Shown here: positions 29,977-39,080 of the stretch, piece after piece
Layout: every line of letters begins with the position of its first letter
How positions within the stretch are numbered: the first letter of the stretch is position 1
Source: an uncultured Gammaproteobacteria bacterium
GTDB lineage: Bacteria > Pseudomonadota > Gammaproteobacteria > Eutrophobiales > Eutrophobiaceae
Direction of reading: 5' to 3'
Assembly: GCA_943788815.1 (NCBI GenBank)
Contig: CALSRS010000002.1
Coordinates: forward strand, 183,062-247,061
Length of the DNA stretch: 64,000 nt
The notes under the pieces: generated by a model
Database searches by the model: none
What the model was told of the DNA's origin: nothing
Seen by the model: the letters and a program-made list of their open reading frames with translations, nothing else
Made by a program: the position numbers and the translations under genes

Positions 29977-31865
29977 TTACCTCTATTGGAAATTTTGAAA
30001 TCGGCAATGGGAGATGTTTTATCATTGCTGAAATTGGTAACAATCATAATGGCAACATTGATTGCGCCATTAATATGATAGATCAGGCTGTGGAGATGAA
30101 AGCAGACTGCGTGAAGTTTCAAATGCGTCATCTCGAAGAAGTTTATAGAAAGCGAACACTCCAGAAAAAAGGGGAAGACCTTGGAACTGAATATGTACTA
30201 GACCTCTTAAAAAGATTTGAACTCAGTGCAGATGAACATAAAATAGTTTCCGATTATTGTAAAGCAAAAGGAATTTTATATCTTTGCACACCCTGGGATC
30301 ATAAAAGCATTCATACGCTTGAATCTTTTGACGTTGCCGCATATAAGACAGCTTCAGCTGATTTAACTAACCTTCCTCTACTTGACTCCATATGTAAAAC
30401 AGGAAAGCCCGTGATTGTATCTACAGGCATGAGTACTTATGAAGAGATTATTACTACAGTCAGGTTTCTTGATAAACATTCTTATGCCTTTGTGCTTCTA
30501 CATTGCAACAGCACTTACCCTGCCCCGATACACGATATTAAATTAAGAAGCATGGAAACTTTAAGGGCTCTACATCCTCTAGTTGGATATTCTGGTCATG
30601 AACGTGGAATTAATATCTCGTTGGCAGCAAGGGCATTAAATGCATGTGTGATTGAGAGACATTTCACACTTGATAGGAATATGGAAGGACCAGATCATGC
30701 AGCAAGCCTTGAATACAAGGAGTTTAAAGACCTCATAGAAGGAATTCGAGAAATTGAAAGTGCGCTGGGAAACGATGCAGATATTACTCTGAGCCAGGGA
30801 GAAATGATAAATAGAGAAAATCTGGCAAAAAGCTTAGTTGTCACTAAAAATATCAAATCAGGACATGTCATACAGGCAGAAGATATTGCAGTTAAAAGTC
30901 CAGGTCAGGGTATCTCTCCACAAAGATATGAGGAGTTAATAGACCGAACAATACAAAGAGATATGGAGGCTGAAGATTATTTCTACGCTTCAGACTTACT
31001 CGAAAATCATTTAAAACCTCGGCAATACACATTTAATAGACCCTGGGGTATACCAATTAGATACCATGATTTTAGTGATTACGAGCAACAAGTAAAACCA
31101 GATGTATTTGAATTCCATCTATCATATTCAGATATGGACTTAAAACCTGCTGATTTTCTTCATGGTGAATACAGCAATGATTTTGTTGTACATGCCCCAG
31201 AGCTGTTTTCAGGCAGTCATCTAATGGATCTAACTTCTCCAGACAAAAAATACAGGAGACGTTCTATTACAGAGACACAACGAGTTATTGATATCACAAG
31301 AACTCTTAATAAATATTTCCCAAGTACAAAACGTCCCATGATTGTTGCAAATATTGGTGGGTTCAGCATGGATGAACCGATACCTAAAAAAGAAAAAACA
31401 GATTATTATTTAAGATTCGAAGAAAGTTTGCATGACTTAGATCTTGATTCTGTAGAATTAACACCACAGACAATGGCCCCTTTTCCCTGGCATTTTGGAG
31501 GGCAACGTTACCAAAACTTGTTTGTAGAAATAGATGAAATTCTTGAATGGTGTGCGAGATTAAGTTTACGAATGTGCTATGATGTTTCTCATAGCAGTCT
31601 TACCTGTGAGCACTATGGTTACAATTTTTATGAATTTTCCGAAAAGATTTCCCCAATCACAGCACATCTCCACCTAGGGGATGCACGCGGCGTTAATGGG
31701 GAAGGACTCCAGATTGGAGATGGTGATATTGACTTCGTCCGGTTAGGCGAAATTCTTACAAGGGGATGTCCAGATGCCTCATTCATACCTGAAATATGGC
31801 AGGGTCATAAAAACAGAGGAGAAGGTTTCTGGGTCGCACTAGAAAGTCTGGAGAATTTATTATGA
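29973..31865 (+). CDS. NeuB/SpsE-like sugar-PEP synthase fused to a xylose-isomerase-like barrel
   Basis: Residues about 1-265 form a NeuB catalytic barrel: CFIIAEIGNNHNGNIDCAIN, VKFQMRHLEEVY, TASADLTNLPLLDS, VIVSTGMSTYEEI and HCNSTYPAP. About 280-345 is the antifreeze-like SAF domain that closes the active site. About 350-630 is a second TIM barrel of AP-endonuclease / sugar-isomerase type (MCYDVSHSSLTCEHYGY, HLHLGDARGVNGEG). NeuB enzymes condense phosphoenolpyruvate with a hexosamine to make nine-carbon acids; the substrate here is not clear. It overlaps the kinase and gmhA-like genes by four bases on each side. Confidence 0.85.
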   Translation: MITSIGNFEIGNGRCFIIAEIGNNHNGNIDCAINMIDQAVEMKADCVKFQMRHLEEVYRKRTLQKKGEDLGTEYVLDLLKRFELSADEHKIVSDYCKAKGILYLCTPWDHKSIHTLESFDVAAYKTASADLTNLPLLDSICKTGKPVIVSTGMSTYEEIITTVRFLDKHSYAFVLLHCNSTYPAPIHDIKLRSMETLRALHPLVGYSGHERGINISLAARALNACVIERHFTLDRNMEGPDHAASLEYKEFKDLIEGIREIESALGNDADITLSQGEMINRENLAKSLVVTKNIKSGHVIQAEDIAVKSPGQGISPQRYEELIDRTIQRDMEAEDYFYASDLLENHLKPRQYTFNRPWGIPIRYHDFSDYEQQVKPDVFEFHLSYSDMDLKPADFLHGEYSNDFVVHAPELFSGSHLMDLTSPDKKYRRRSITETQRVIDITRTLNKYFPSTKRPMIVANIGGFSMDEPIPKKEKTDYYLRFEESLHDLDLDSVELTPQTMAPFPWHFGGQRYQNLFVEIDEILEWCARLSLRMCYDVSHSSLTCEHYGYNFYEFSEKISPITAHLHLGDARGVNGEGLQIGDGDIDFVRLGEILTRGCPDASFIPEIWQGHKNRGEGFWVALESLENLL

Positions 31866-32443
31866 ATCGAACAGAACTCATAGCAAGTAAAATTCTGGAA
31901 TCAATAGAAATAAAACACGCAGTTTCCGAAGATAAAATCATATTGTCTCAACTGGACACACTTGCACAGAAGTGCCTGGAATCTCTTAAGTCAGGTGGTA
32001 AGATAGTATTTGCAGGTAACGGAGGAAGCTTTGCTGATGCCCAACATCTATCAGCAGAATTTACTTCAAGATTTCTTTTCAATCGAAAATCTCTCGCATC
32101 TATTGCGCTTGGCACTAACAGTTCATCCATGAGTGCTATAGGTAATGATTATGGTTTTGACCAGGTATTTGCCCGTGAAATTGAGGGCATAATAAAGCCG
32201 GAAGATATATTTATAGCTATTTCCACTAGCGGCAATAGTGAAAATATCATTCAAGCGGTTAACAAAGCAAAAGAGAGAGAAATAACAACAACTGCATTTA
32301 CAGGTAAAACTGGAGGTAATTTATCAACTATATGTGAGTGTATAAAAATCCCCTCAACTAATACAGCTAGAATACAAGAATGCCATATATTATTGGGACA
32401 TATTTTGTGTGAAATAATTGAGGCAACTTTATTTAATAAATAA
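31862..32443 (+). CDS. gmhA: Phosphoheptose isomerase-like SIS protein (GmhA-like)
   Basis: A 193-residue SIS-domain protein with VFAGNGGSFADAQHLSAEF and ISTSGNSENIIQAVNKA, both typical of GmhA, which turns sedoheptulose 7-phosphate into D-glycero-D-manno-heptose 7-phosphate. The usual serine of GGSAADAQH is replaced by Phe-Ala (GGSFADAQH), a known variation among homologues. It overlaps the NeuB-like fusion by four bases, so they are probably translated together. Confidence 0.86.
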   Translation: MNRTELIASKILESIEIKHAVSEDKIILSQLDTLAQKCLESLKSGGKIVFAGNGGSFADAQHLSAEFTSRFLFNRKSLASIALGTNSSSMSAIGNDYGFDQVFAREIEGIIKPEDIFIAISTSGNSENIIQAVNKAKEREITTTAFTGKTGGNLSTICECIKIPSTNTARIQECHILLGHILCEIIEATLFNK

Positions 32444-32480
32444 AAAATAGTCACTACATAATATCTATTTAATTTACCAT

Positions 32481-33140
32481 ATGAATATTTATGCGATTAT
32501 TCCTATAAGAAGTGGGAGCAAACGTTTTCCTGATAAAAATATATTTAACATTTGTGGAATACCATTATTTGAATTTTCTGCCTCAGTTGCTACGCAAAGC
32601 AATATGTTCTCACAAGTAATTATTTCTTCTGACAGTCATGAATATTTAAAATTGGCAAATAATTATGGCCACGCAACTCATCTTAGATCTATTGCGAGTG
32701 CTAGCGATACTGCTGATACGGAAGATGTAATAAAAGAAATAATTACTACTCTTGATTTTAACAGAAATGATTGGGTTTTCATTATCCAAGCAACCAATCC
32801 ATTTCAACAAATCAAATATTTTAAGAAGGCCGCTTCACTAATTTCTTCAGAAATCTCCAGCATTATAACTTACAGAAATTTTAAAAGATTTTTCCTGGAT
32901 GACTTAATTACTGGCGAAAGAAAAAGAACTCAGGATTTACCAGATAAATTCCTTGAAACAGGTTTATTTTGGGCGTTTAATGTTGAGAAATTTTTAATTC
33001 ATAAAAAAAGAATTATTATGCCCTATGGCCTTATTGAAATTGATGAATGTGATGATGTTGACATAGATTATTTTTCAGATCTAAAACCACATTTACCAAG
33101 ACTTGAGCTAGTAGCAAAAAATATTGTATTAAAAAACTGA
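32481..33140 (+). CDS. Acylneuraminate cytidylyltransferase-like protein (NeuA family)
   Basis: The 219 residues carry the CMP-nonulosonate synthetase signature IIPIRSGSKRFPDKNIFNIC at the N-terminus, then VIISSDSHEYL and DTADTEDVIKEII. NeuA-type enzymes activate nonulosonic acids with CTP, which fits the NeuB-like gene two positions upstream. The middle region is diverged, so a different acid sugar (for example a Kdo- or heptose-derived one) is possible. Confidence 0.83.
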   Translation: MNIYAIIPIRSGSKRFPDKNIFNICGIPLFEFSASVATQSNMFSQVIISSDSHEYLKLANNYGHATHLRSIASASDTADTEDVIKEIITTLDFNRNDWVFIIQATNPFQQIKYFKKAASLISSEISSIITYRNFKRFFLDDLITGERKRTQDLPDKFLETGLFWAFNVEKFLIHKKRIIMPYGLIEIDECDDVDIDYFSDLKPHLPRLELVAKNIVLKN

Positions 33141-33157
33141 TTTCTGGAGAATATTTA

Positions 33158-33979
33158 ATGAAATTTAGTAGAAATAAATTCGAAAATATGAAACAAGACC
33201 AATATTTCGTAAAACGTCAGCTAACTAATCCAACAAATTTTGAAGAAGAATATTGGGGCGAAGTAAAAGACCCGGATGGTAATATTAGGAATATTGGCGA
33301 TGAAAGAAATCATAAACGCGAACTTGCTAAGAATGAGATTAAATTTATTAATGATTTAAACCCGGGAGCAATACTAGATATTGGATGCGGTACTGGAGCT
33401 ATTCTTGAAGGAATAGATGCCGCATGGGAAAAACATGGCGTAGAAGTTTCAAAATATGCTGCATCAAAAGCAAGTGATGTTGGTAAAATATTTATAGGTG
33501 AACTTCATCAAGCAAAATATCCGGATAATTATTTTGATGCAATATTATTATTCCATGTAATTGAACATTTAAATTCACCAGTCAATGTAATGATTGAAAT
33601 CCATCGAATATTAAAAGAAGGTGGATTTCTAATTGTCGGCACTCCTGATTTTGATTGTGGTTGTGCTCGTAGATATGGTGAAAATTTTCGCTTATTACAT
33701 GACAAAACACATATCTCGCTTTTTTCTAATGAAAGTTTGCATCGAATGCTTACAAATTTTGGATTCAAAATTTTGAGAACGGAATTTGATTTTTTCAATT
33801 CAAAATATTTTACAAAAGATAATTTACTGAGACTATTTGACACTGATGTTGTATCGCCTCCTTTTTACGGAAATATAATGACAAAATATTGCGAAAAACT
33901 AAGTATGGAAAACGCTTATGATCGAATCAAAGTGCAACAAGAAGTCTTAGATACAATATTTAAAAATAAAAATATTTAG
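33158..33979 (+). CDS. SAM-dependent class I methyltransferase
   Basis: The 273 residues contain the SAM motif I AILDIGCGTGAILEGI, motif II-like YFDAILLFHVIEHLNSP and LKEGGFLIVGTPD, as in Methyltransf_11/23 enzymes. It follows the cytidylyltransferase by 17 bases, so O- or N-methylation of the locus sugar is the likely role, though the acceptor cannot be told. Confidence 0.83.
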   Translation: MKFSRNKFENMKQDQYFVKRQLTNPTNFEEEYWGEVKDPDGNIRNIGDERNHKRELAKNEIKFINDLNPGAILDIGCGTGAILEGIDAAWEKHGVEVSKYAASKASDVGKIFIGELHQAKYPDNYFDAILLFHVIEHLNSPVNVMIEIHRILKEGGFLIVGTPDFDCGCARRYGENFRLLHDKTHISLFSNESLHRMLTNFGFKILRTEFDFFNSKYFTKDNLLRLFDTDVVSPPFYGNIMTKYCEKLSMENAYDRIKVQQEVLDTIFKNKNI

Positions 33980-34038
33980 TTATTATCATCAATATGATAT
34001 GCCTCATACCTTACTAAATTCTAATTATTTATTATCCA

Positions 34039-34639
34039 ATGAATTCTCCAGCTGCATTTATAGATCGTGATGGTGTTATCAACGAAGACAGGGGATACGT
34101 GAGTCGCAAATAGATGATTTTTTTCATTTTACCTGGCGTTCTGTAAATGGCTTGTCATTAGCACTTCAATCGGCTGGGTACAGTATTAGTTGTGATCACA
34201 AATCAGGCGGGAATTGCTAGAGGCTTTTATACTGAGAATGAATATACCACATTCTAACCGACTACATGATTACATTTGCTTATCTGAAAGAAGGTATATT
34301 TCTATCTGCTGTATATCATTCACCTTATCATCCATCGTTCATGGATTAGGCTCCTATAAGACTCGATAGCGAATTGCCGTAAACCGAATCCTGGCATGAT
34401 ACTGCGCGCGCGTGATGAACTCGGAATCGACCTAAGCAGGTCTATTCTCATTGGCGATAAACGAAGCGATATTGAAGCGGGGAAGAATGCTGGCGTAGCA
34501 TATTCCTTGCTTGTTAGATCTGGTAATCCTGTTACCAATGAAGATGATTGCAAGTTATTCTGATGGGTGCTTCGGGAACCTTTATGACGCTGCACAAGTG
34601 GGCGATGAACCGATAATGATAGCTTCATATAGATTTTAA
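34039..34639 (+). pseudogene. GmhB-like HAD phosphatase, frameshifted
   Basis: The frame from ATG 34039 reads AAFIDRDGVINEDRGYVS, the DxD motif of heptose-bisphosphate phosphatases (GmhB), and then stops at a TAG. Other frames resume with VVITNQAGIARGFYTENEY and then NPGMILRARDELGIDLSRSI and LIGDKRSDIEAGKNAGV, the remaining HAD motifs. At least four breaks are needed. It would have supplied the phosphatase step between HddA and HddC. Both end genes of the heptose set (HddC-like and GmhB-like) are thus broken. Confidence 0.75.
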
Positions 34640-34880
34640 CTTCTTCATAGCACATTTTTAAAGAATTTAACTTAACTATCCATCATTTCAAGCAATCGTT
34701 TTATCCATTATATTTTACATTTAAAGGCATGCTTCTTATTAAACACGTCTGATTCTACGTTATTTTACCATGAGATTCTAGGTCCTAATATACTTTAAAA
34801 TTTACACTTACAAAATATTTAAACAAAACTTTATAATTCAGATTATTTTCAAGATTATTGATTTCCTTAATTCAACTATT

Positions 34881-37800
34881 CTAGTTTCTTCTTTTGAGAT
34901 TGCACTTCAATTTCACGCATGTATTTATTTTCATTAAATTTAAGTATTCTTTCACAAATTTTATCGACTTCTCTTGCAGCAGTCTTTAATAAATTACGGG
35001 TAAAGTTTACTTGAGCCATGCCAAATCATGATTGGCAAGAACAGGTTGTATTTTTGCCAGTGGGAAAATATCAAATTCCAGCTCATTTCGTAGCGCATAT
35101 TTTGATGTATGCAATCTATTCCCAATATAGAAAGTAGTGTGAAATATCTTGATTTTTGTGGCTCAAATAATAATAAATCAAATATTGCTGCCTGTACTCC
35201 ATTTAGCGATTTTATAAAAATATTCCGAGGTTCTTCAATCAAGCGTAATTGACCACACTTTGCCATTAACACAGGGAGGTCATGTCTATTTTTGCGGATT
35301 AAAGAAAATTTCAATTCCTGAAGAATATCTAATTTATCTTGAGCAATTAAATTTCTCATCGCATGTGCGTTATATAATGAAACTTGTGTTTTCTCACCAT
35401 ATTCGCGAGCTACTGGAAGCTTTGTTTTACCGCCATAATTAATTCTGAGAACAATATCAAATTCATCGATTTCATCACCACAAATTTGTCCTGTGGGTGC
35501 TGGACCAATTATTGCGACAGACTTGCCACGTATAAAATCTGCATACTTCTTGTTAGCTGATTTTCAGGCAGAGGCCAATATTTTCTAAATGTGTCAACAT
35601 CACCTGATTGCAATCCAGTATAGGCTGTTAACATAGAGGTTTCCTGTGAGCCAGGTTTTAGATATCTCAACCTTTCCAGAAATATTCCTGGCATTGTCGA
35701 ATTCACCAAGATCTACTGCTGCCTGAATGGCCAATTGTTGGTGGTACGAATTATCTGGATTATTAAGAGCATTGTCCTGAGCAAGTATCAGTGCATTATT
35801 TCGTCCTAGATTTCCGCATTGAAAGAACCCGTTCCAATTCAATATATCTCGTAAACATAGCCAGCTTCCTACACTTAATATGGGAATATCAAGTTTATTC
35901 ATTGACGTTAATATCAATTCGTTTAATTGATTTACATCACTATTCCCTACTCTAATATCCACTATCCCCTTTAAAATACTTTTTGATACCTCCCTAGGCA
36001 TCTCTGGCTCAAGAATATTTAATGCTTCTTTTAGTATTTCAACAGCTTTATCATTTTTATTATTACTCCACATTTCTTCCGCGTATAACAAACAAGCGTG
36101 AACATGCTGTTTTTGGTCATCATAAGCTATTTTATAATTTAGTTTTTTTAGATAGTTACGGGATAAGGATATAGCTGTTGACAACTCAGGTTGAGAAATC
36201 AGCCCGTTATTTTTATACCAATCTGTGATACCTCCCATACGTTCCATCATCCATGATGAATATGTGTGATATATATATTGTTTTTTAATTTCTCGTATAA
36301 CACAAAGTAACTCTGGTGCCTTGACCTTTGCATGCTCAAGCATGTCCGAAGAGATAAGAAAATTATCAACGCGAAAATTAGCCTGACTGGCAAGTACCAG
36401 TGTTTCCGCAGTCATATGTTCGTAATAGAAGTCAAAAGTATATTTCCAATATTTTGCTGCATTTATCCAATCACCACTTTTAGCAAAGGTTTCAGCCATA
36501 TCGCACCCCTGCTCCAGGCTATTTATTTTTCTATATTCCATTTCTATATTATTGCTTACCAATCCTTGTAATAACTTCACTGAATATCCGCCCTTCAAAC
36601 TTATTACGAGTTGCAACAGAGTATTGTTAAGCTTATCTTCAGGCTTTGATAATGTGAGTGAATCTACCAAGCTCTTCAGTATTGGTTGATTAGCTGAAAA
36701 TGATAGTTGATTTATAAATACCGGATGAGATGCAAACAAATTGCTGCTATTTGCTATCGATTGTTTCAAAACTCCTAATAATGTATCGCGAGTTACAATA
36801 TTGAATGCTCCTAATTCAGCCAGATCAGCGAGTCCTGGAGTAGATTCTGCTAATACCTTCAGTCCCATACCTAATGCATCACTGAGCTTTGCTGGAGTCT
36901 GATATAGCGCGGCAGGTGAATTTGGATCCTGCAATAATATGCAAAGATCACCAATAGAAACTATATCAGGTATATCTTTAAACGGCTGATTACCAATAAA
37001 TTTTAGTGCCACCCCCTCGATTGCTTGAAGCTCTTGCTTGAGTCGAGTATCAGAAAATTCTCCTACAATCACATACATCAGATCTCTACAATTCAAATGT
37101 TTCAGTACCTGTATTGTATCGACAAGCCCTTTATGTTTTCGTGCCGTACCAAAAAAAAGCACAACTTTTTTATCTCTTGGTATTTCGAATTTCTTACGAT
37201 TTTGTTCCTGTAATTTTTTAGAGGGATTAAAATTCTGTTCATCCCTGGCATGGCGAATAATCACTCCCCCATAACGCTCTTGCAATGCTGAATTTGCAAC
37301 GGTGATCCCATCGAATGAGGCTGACAACGCTACTCCCAACCGAGTCCAGTCACTACCAATAATGTCGGCAAGTGGAGGCAGGCCAGACTCTGATTTCAGG
37401 TAGTCTTCAATATTTATTGAACTACAAGAATCAACAAAGCTCGTTTCTTCATCGTCGACATCTACTAGAATCATAGCGTCCCAAATTAGTTTGTATAATA
37501 GACCAAATATAATATTTGGAGCGCGAGGTTTCGATAAATGAACCAAATCGTAAGGGTGGGCAATCACAAGTTTTAAAGCTTGTTCAAGAAATTGCGTTGG
37601 ATTATTTACCACAAAGTAATACTTGGGTATTTCAGTACTTCTAATCGGCTCCCAGATATCATAACCATATGCAGGGAAGATGCTTCCAATAATATTTACA
37701 TTTGAAAATTTTTCATACAGTTTCGCAAGGGTATATACACGACCTGCAGGATTGTGTCCCAGTCCCCATCCACATACTGCAATATCCATTCGAGAGCTAG

Positions 37801-37984
37801 CATCCCTCTCTCTTCGATATTTTTTGCGCGTCAATATTATATTGTCATGCAACAGTCTGGATAATTCAGAATTGCTGAAATATTTAACATATGAATTCAC
37901 ATAGTGTTTAATAGCGGCTTCATAATGTTTTTCATGGAAGGCTGCATTTCCCCTGGCTAACTCAGTATGAATATGATTTTGCAT
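34881..37984 (-). pseudogene. Multi-domain glycosyltransferase with GT29-like C-terminus, 3' frameshifts
   Basis: The main frame (35600-37984, 794 residues) has a TPR-like N-terminus (FHEKHYEAAIKHYVNSY), a GT4-like domain at about 70-420 (VLFFGTARKHKGLVDTIQ, PAKLSDALGMGLKVLAES) and a helical region to the end. Its last 15 residues are out of frame. Further frames continue it: 35709-35509 (DVDTFRKYWPLPENQ), about 35520-34994 with KSVAIIGPAPTGQICGDEID and FDIVLRINYGG, a sialylmotif-L-like GT29 signature, and a last frame to a TAG at 34881. Three single-base shifts are needed. The GT4 part is intact and may still be made. Confidence 0.7.
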
Positions 37985-38157
37985 GCTTTTGATTTGAGAA
38001 TTTATGTATATTTATTTGCCATGCAAACACAGACTAAAATTATCTATCATTTTTATTCTTGCCCAGGAAAGAAAATATATTATAGATATAATTACATGCT
38101 AAATTTATTTTTCAATTCTTTTAAGTGCCCCTGATAATTAATATTTAAAATATAGTT

Positions 38158-38673
38158 CTATTCATCAATTCTCATCATTTCTTTTTCAATAAAATGACTT
38201 AGAGGATTCAAGTTATTTTCTTTTAATTTTGGGTTATATCGAAGATAATTTAAAGTGTTAAAATATGCAGAAGGATTGCGTCCTTCATCTGCACCAAATT
38301 TTATATAGTGTTCGATTGGCCTCATTTTTGAACTTGCCACATCAGGGTATTCCAATAGATACCAACTTTCATCAAACAATCCTGAATTTTTTATTAAGTA
38401 TATTTGTTCGTCATCTATATCAATATTTCCATATTCCTCCATGGTTATTAAACCTAGAGATTTCAACCTCCCAATGAAGGCCTTCTTAATTAGTATTGTC
38501 AGATTACTAAAATTCAGACACCTTCCGCCTTTTTGTTTTTTAATGAGATTTGTATTTTGCAACTTTAATTGTTGGCATTTCAGGAAATATCCTTCCAGTT
38601 CTTCCTGGACCTTATGCAACTGAGCTATAAGCAACTCATTTTCTTTTTGTAGATCTTTAATGTGTTTTTCCAT
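38158..38673 (-). CDS. Coiled-coil protein with WYL-YPD-HY-EGR repeats
   Basis: This 171-residue protein begins with a helix, KENELLIAQLHKVQEELEGYF, a pattern I recognise as a recurring coiled-coil tag in proteobacterial polysaccharide proteins. Residues about 95-170 hold two repeats: SGLFDESWYLLEYPDVA with HYIKFGADEGRNP, then FNTLNYLRYNPKL with NPLSHFI. No catalytic motif is seen. It could be a remnant of a larger glycosyltransferase or a stand-alone adaptor. It stands alone between two gene-free stretches. Confidence 0.6.
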   Translation of the reverse strand: MEKHIKDLQKENELLIAQLHKVQEELEGYFLKCQQLKLQNTNLIKKQKGGRCLNFSNLTILIKKAFIGRLKSLGLITMEEYGNIDIDDEQIYLIKNSGLFDESWYLLEYPDVASSKMRPIEHYIKFGADEGRNPSAYFNTLNYLRYNPKLKENNLNPLSHFIEKEMMRIDE

Positions 38674-39080
38674 TACTTGTAAAATTTATATCAATTGTGT
38701 TACGCATGCTGAAAATATTTAACATATTTCAAAATCACATTTCTTCAAACCAGTTGAAAATATAATAAATAATCAGCACTTATCCACGTTCTATTGAATC
38801 TATTATAGTTCTTAACACTGTGATTATAAATCCTTTGACTCGATTACATGTTGTTGATTGAGGCCTTTCAATATTCTATAGCTAAAAAACACGCAAATTT
38901 GAAATCATATTATTATTATATTATACGACATATAATATCAAAGCATTCATTACCTCTAATAACGGTCTGCGGATACTAGAAATATTTAGAATAGTAACAT
39001 TAGTCACCATATCTACCAGATACTTTAATGCGTTAATTATAATCATATAGCAAACAGTCAACATTAAATTCCTTAAAAAC
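38674..39080. other. AT-rich divergent spacer, no gene seen
   Basis: About 400 bases of AT-rich DNA between two divergent repeat-bearing genes. The small frames in it have no recognisable content. It probably holds the promoters for both genes, but no clear -35/-10 pair stands out. Confidence 0.5.

Noticed and set aside
35260..35442. Plus-strand 60-codon frame near 35.3 kb
   Set aside because: It is antisense to the GT29-like part of the frameshifted minus-strand glycosyltransferase.
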